Shown here in pieces: positions 40,560-40,689 of a DNA stretch of 40,689 bases. Positions within the stretch are counted from its first letter, which is position 1, and every line of letters begins with the position of its first letter. Both the position numbers and the translations under genes were made by a program. The notes beneath the pieces were generated by a model. The model was not told the DNA's origin, searched no databases, and saw only the letters and a list, made by a program, of their open reading frames with translations. This stretch comes from an uncultured Prevotellaceae bacterium (GTDB lineage: Bacteria; Bacteroidota; Bacteroidia; Bacteroidales; Muribaculaceae): contig ONIY01000050.1 in NCBI GenBank assembly GCA_900318065.1, forward strand, positions 1 to 40,689. The letters run 5' to 3'.

Positions 40560-40689
40560 ATCAGGAGAGAGGGAAGAGGGGAGAGGGCAATGCTCAATGC
40601 ACAATGCTCAATGCACAATAAATCCCTCGACAGCTCGACCACTCGAACACTCGACCGCTCGATTGCCCTCTTCCCTCTCCCCTCTTCCC
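40560..40689. repeat. Word-repeat element running off the right edge
   Basis: Outer arms of GGGAAGAGGGGAGAGGGCAA (40570-40589) and its reverse complement (TTGCCCTCTTCCC and more, from 40662) enclose AATGCTCAATGCACAATGCT words (40588-40620) and CTCGACC/CTCGAACA words (40625-40660). Same design as the element at 8521: outer inverted arms and an inner CTCGA block. Confidence 0.75.

Overview
The window looks like a chromosomal segment of a Bacteroidales bacterium, most likely a gut Muribaculaceae- or Prevotellaceae-type organism. This rests on four signs: many genes are preceded by the Bacteroidota promoter pattern (-33 TTG / -7 TAnnTTTG, spacer about 18-20 bases), ribosome binding sites are weak, type-IX-like C-terminal tails occur on secreted proteins, and the gene families (DUF4922, DUF5009/MurT, golvesin-type amidase, short 30-residue basic ribosomal-like protein next to rng) are typical of the group. 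Coding DNA is mostly GC-rich; a toxin-antitoxin-like pair (3.5-4.3 kb) and a secreted orphan (32.9-33.5 kb) are clearly more AT-rich.

Layout. 0-5 kb: the 5' part of a PreA-type dihydropyrimidine dehydrogenase (minus), an HU-type DNA-binding protein, a 30-residue basic protein and RNase G/E, then a minus-strand XRE/putative-toxin pair with its promoter and a palindromic operator, and a small cysteine-rich C_GCAxxG_C_C protein. 5-9.7 kb: a secreted beta-propeller protein, a secreted multi-domain amidase, and a BadF-type sugar kinase paralogue with a degenerate ATP-phosphate motif. 9.9-26.0 kb: a run of eleven same-strand genes ending in a strong bidirectional terminator: a golvesin-containing amidase-like protein, glycosyltransferase, DUF4922 HIT-like protein, SpoIID/LytB protein, AmpG-like permease, NamZ-type exo-N-acetylmuramidase, FAD/Fe-S D-lactate dehydrogenase-like protein, MurT-like transporter, MurK-like kinase, MurQ etherase and an SGNH hydrolase. 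nagA lies just beyond on the other strand after tRNA-His. 27.8-32.8 kb: pepT and secA. 32.9-40.5 kb: a secreted orphan, a YpfJ-type metallopeptidase, tRNA-Lys, a possible small RNA, another secreted orphan, a short UvrA paralogue coupled to a GT2 glycosyltransferase, a DUF2752 membrane protein and a GYF/CD225 membrane protein.

How they work together. The central block reads as a peptidoglycan sugar salvage pathway. Amidases and NamZ trim the wall outside the cytoplasm, AmpG and MurT import muropeptides and MurNAc, MurK phosphorylates MurNAc, MurQ splits MurNAc-6-P into GlcNAc-6-P and D-lactate, and NagA deacetylates GlcNAc-6-P. The large FAD/Fe-S oxidase embedded in the run fits as the enzyme that oxidises the D-lactate released by MurQ. 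This core resembles the murTKQ region known from Tannerella forsythia.

Two things stand out. The AmpG reading frame clearly begins upstream of any usable start codon, inside the end of the SpoIID gene. Several intergenic spaces are filled with short repeated words (CTAGA, GTACAGA, ACTGATA, GGAACGT, CTCGATTG and others) that recur at distant loci; one such patch has overrun the start region of murQ.
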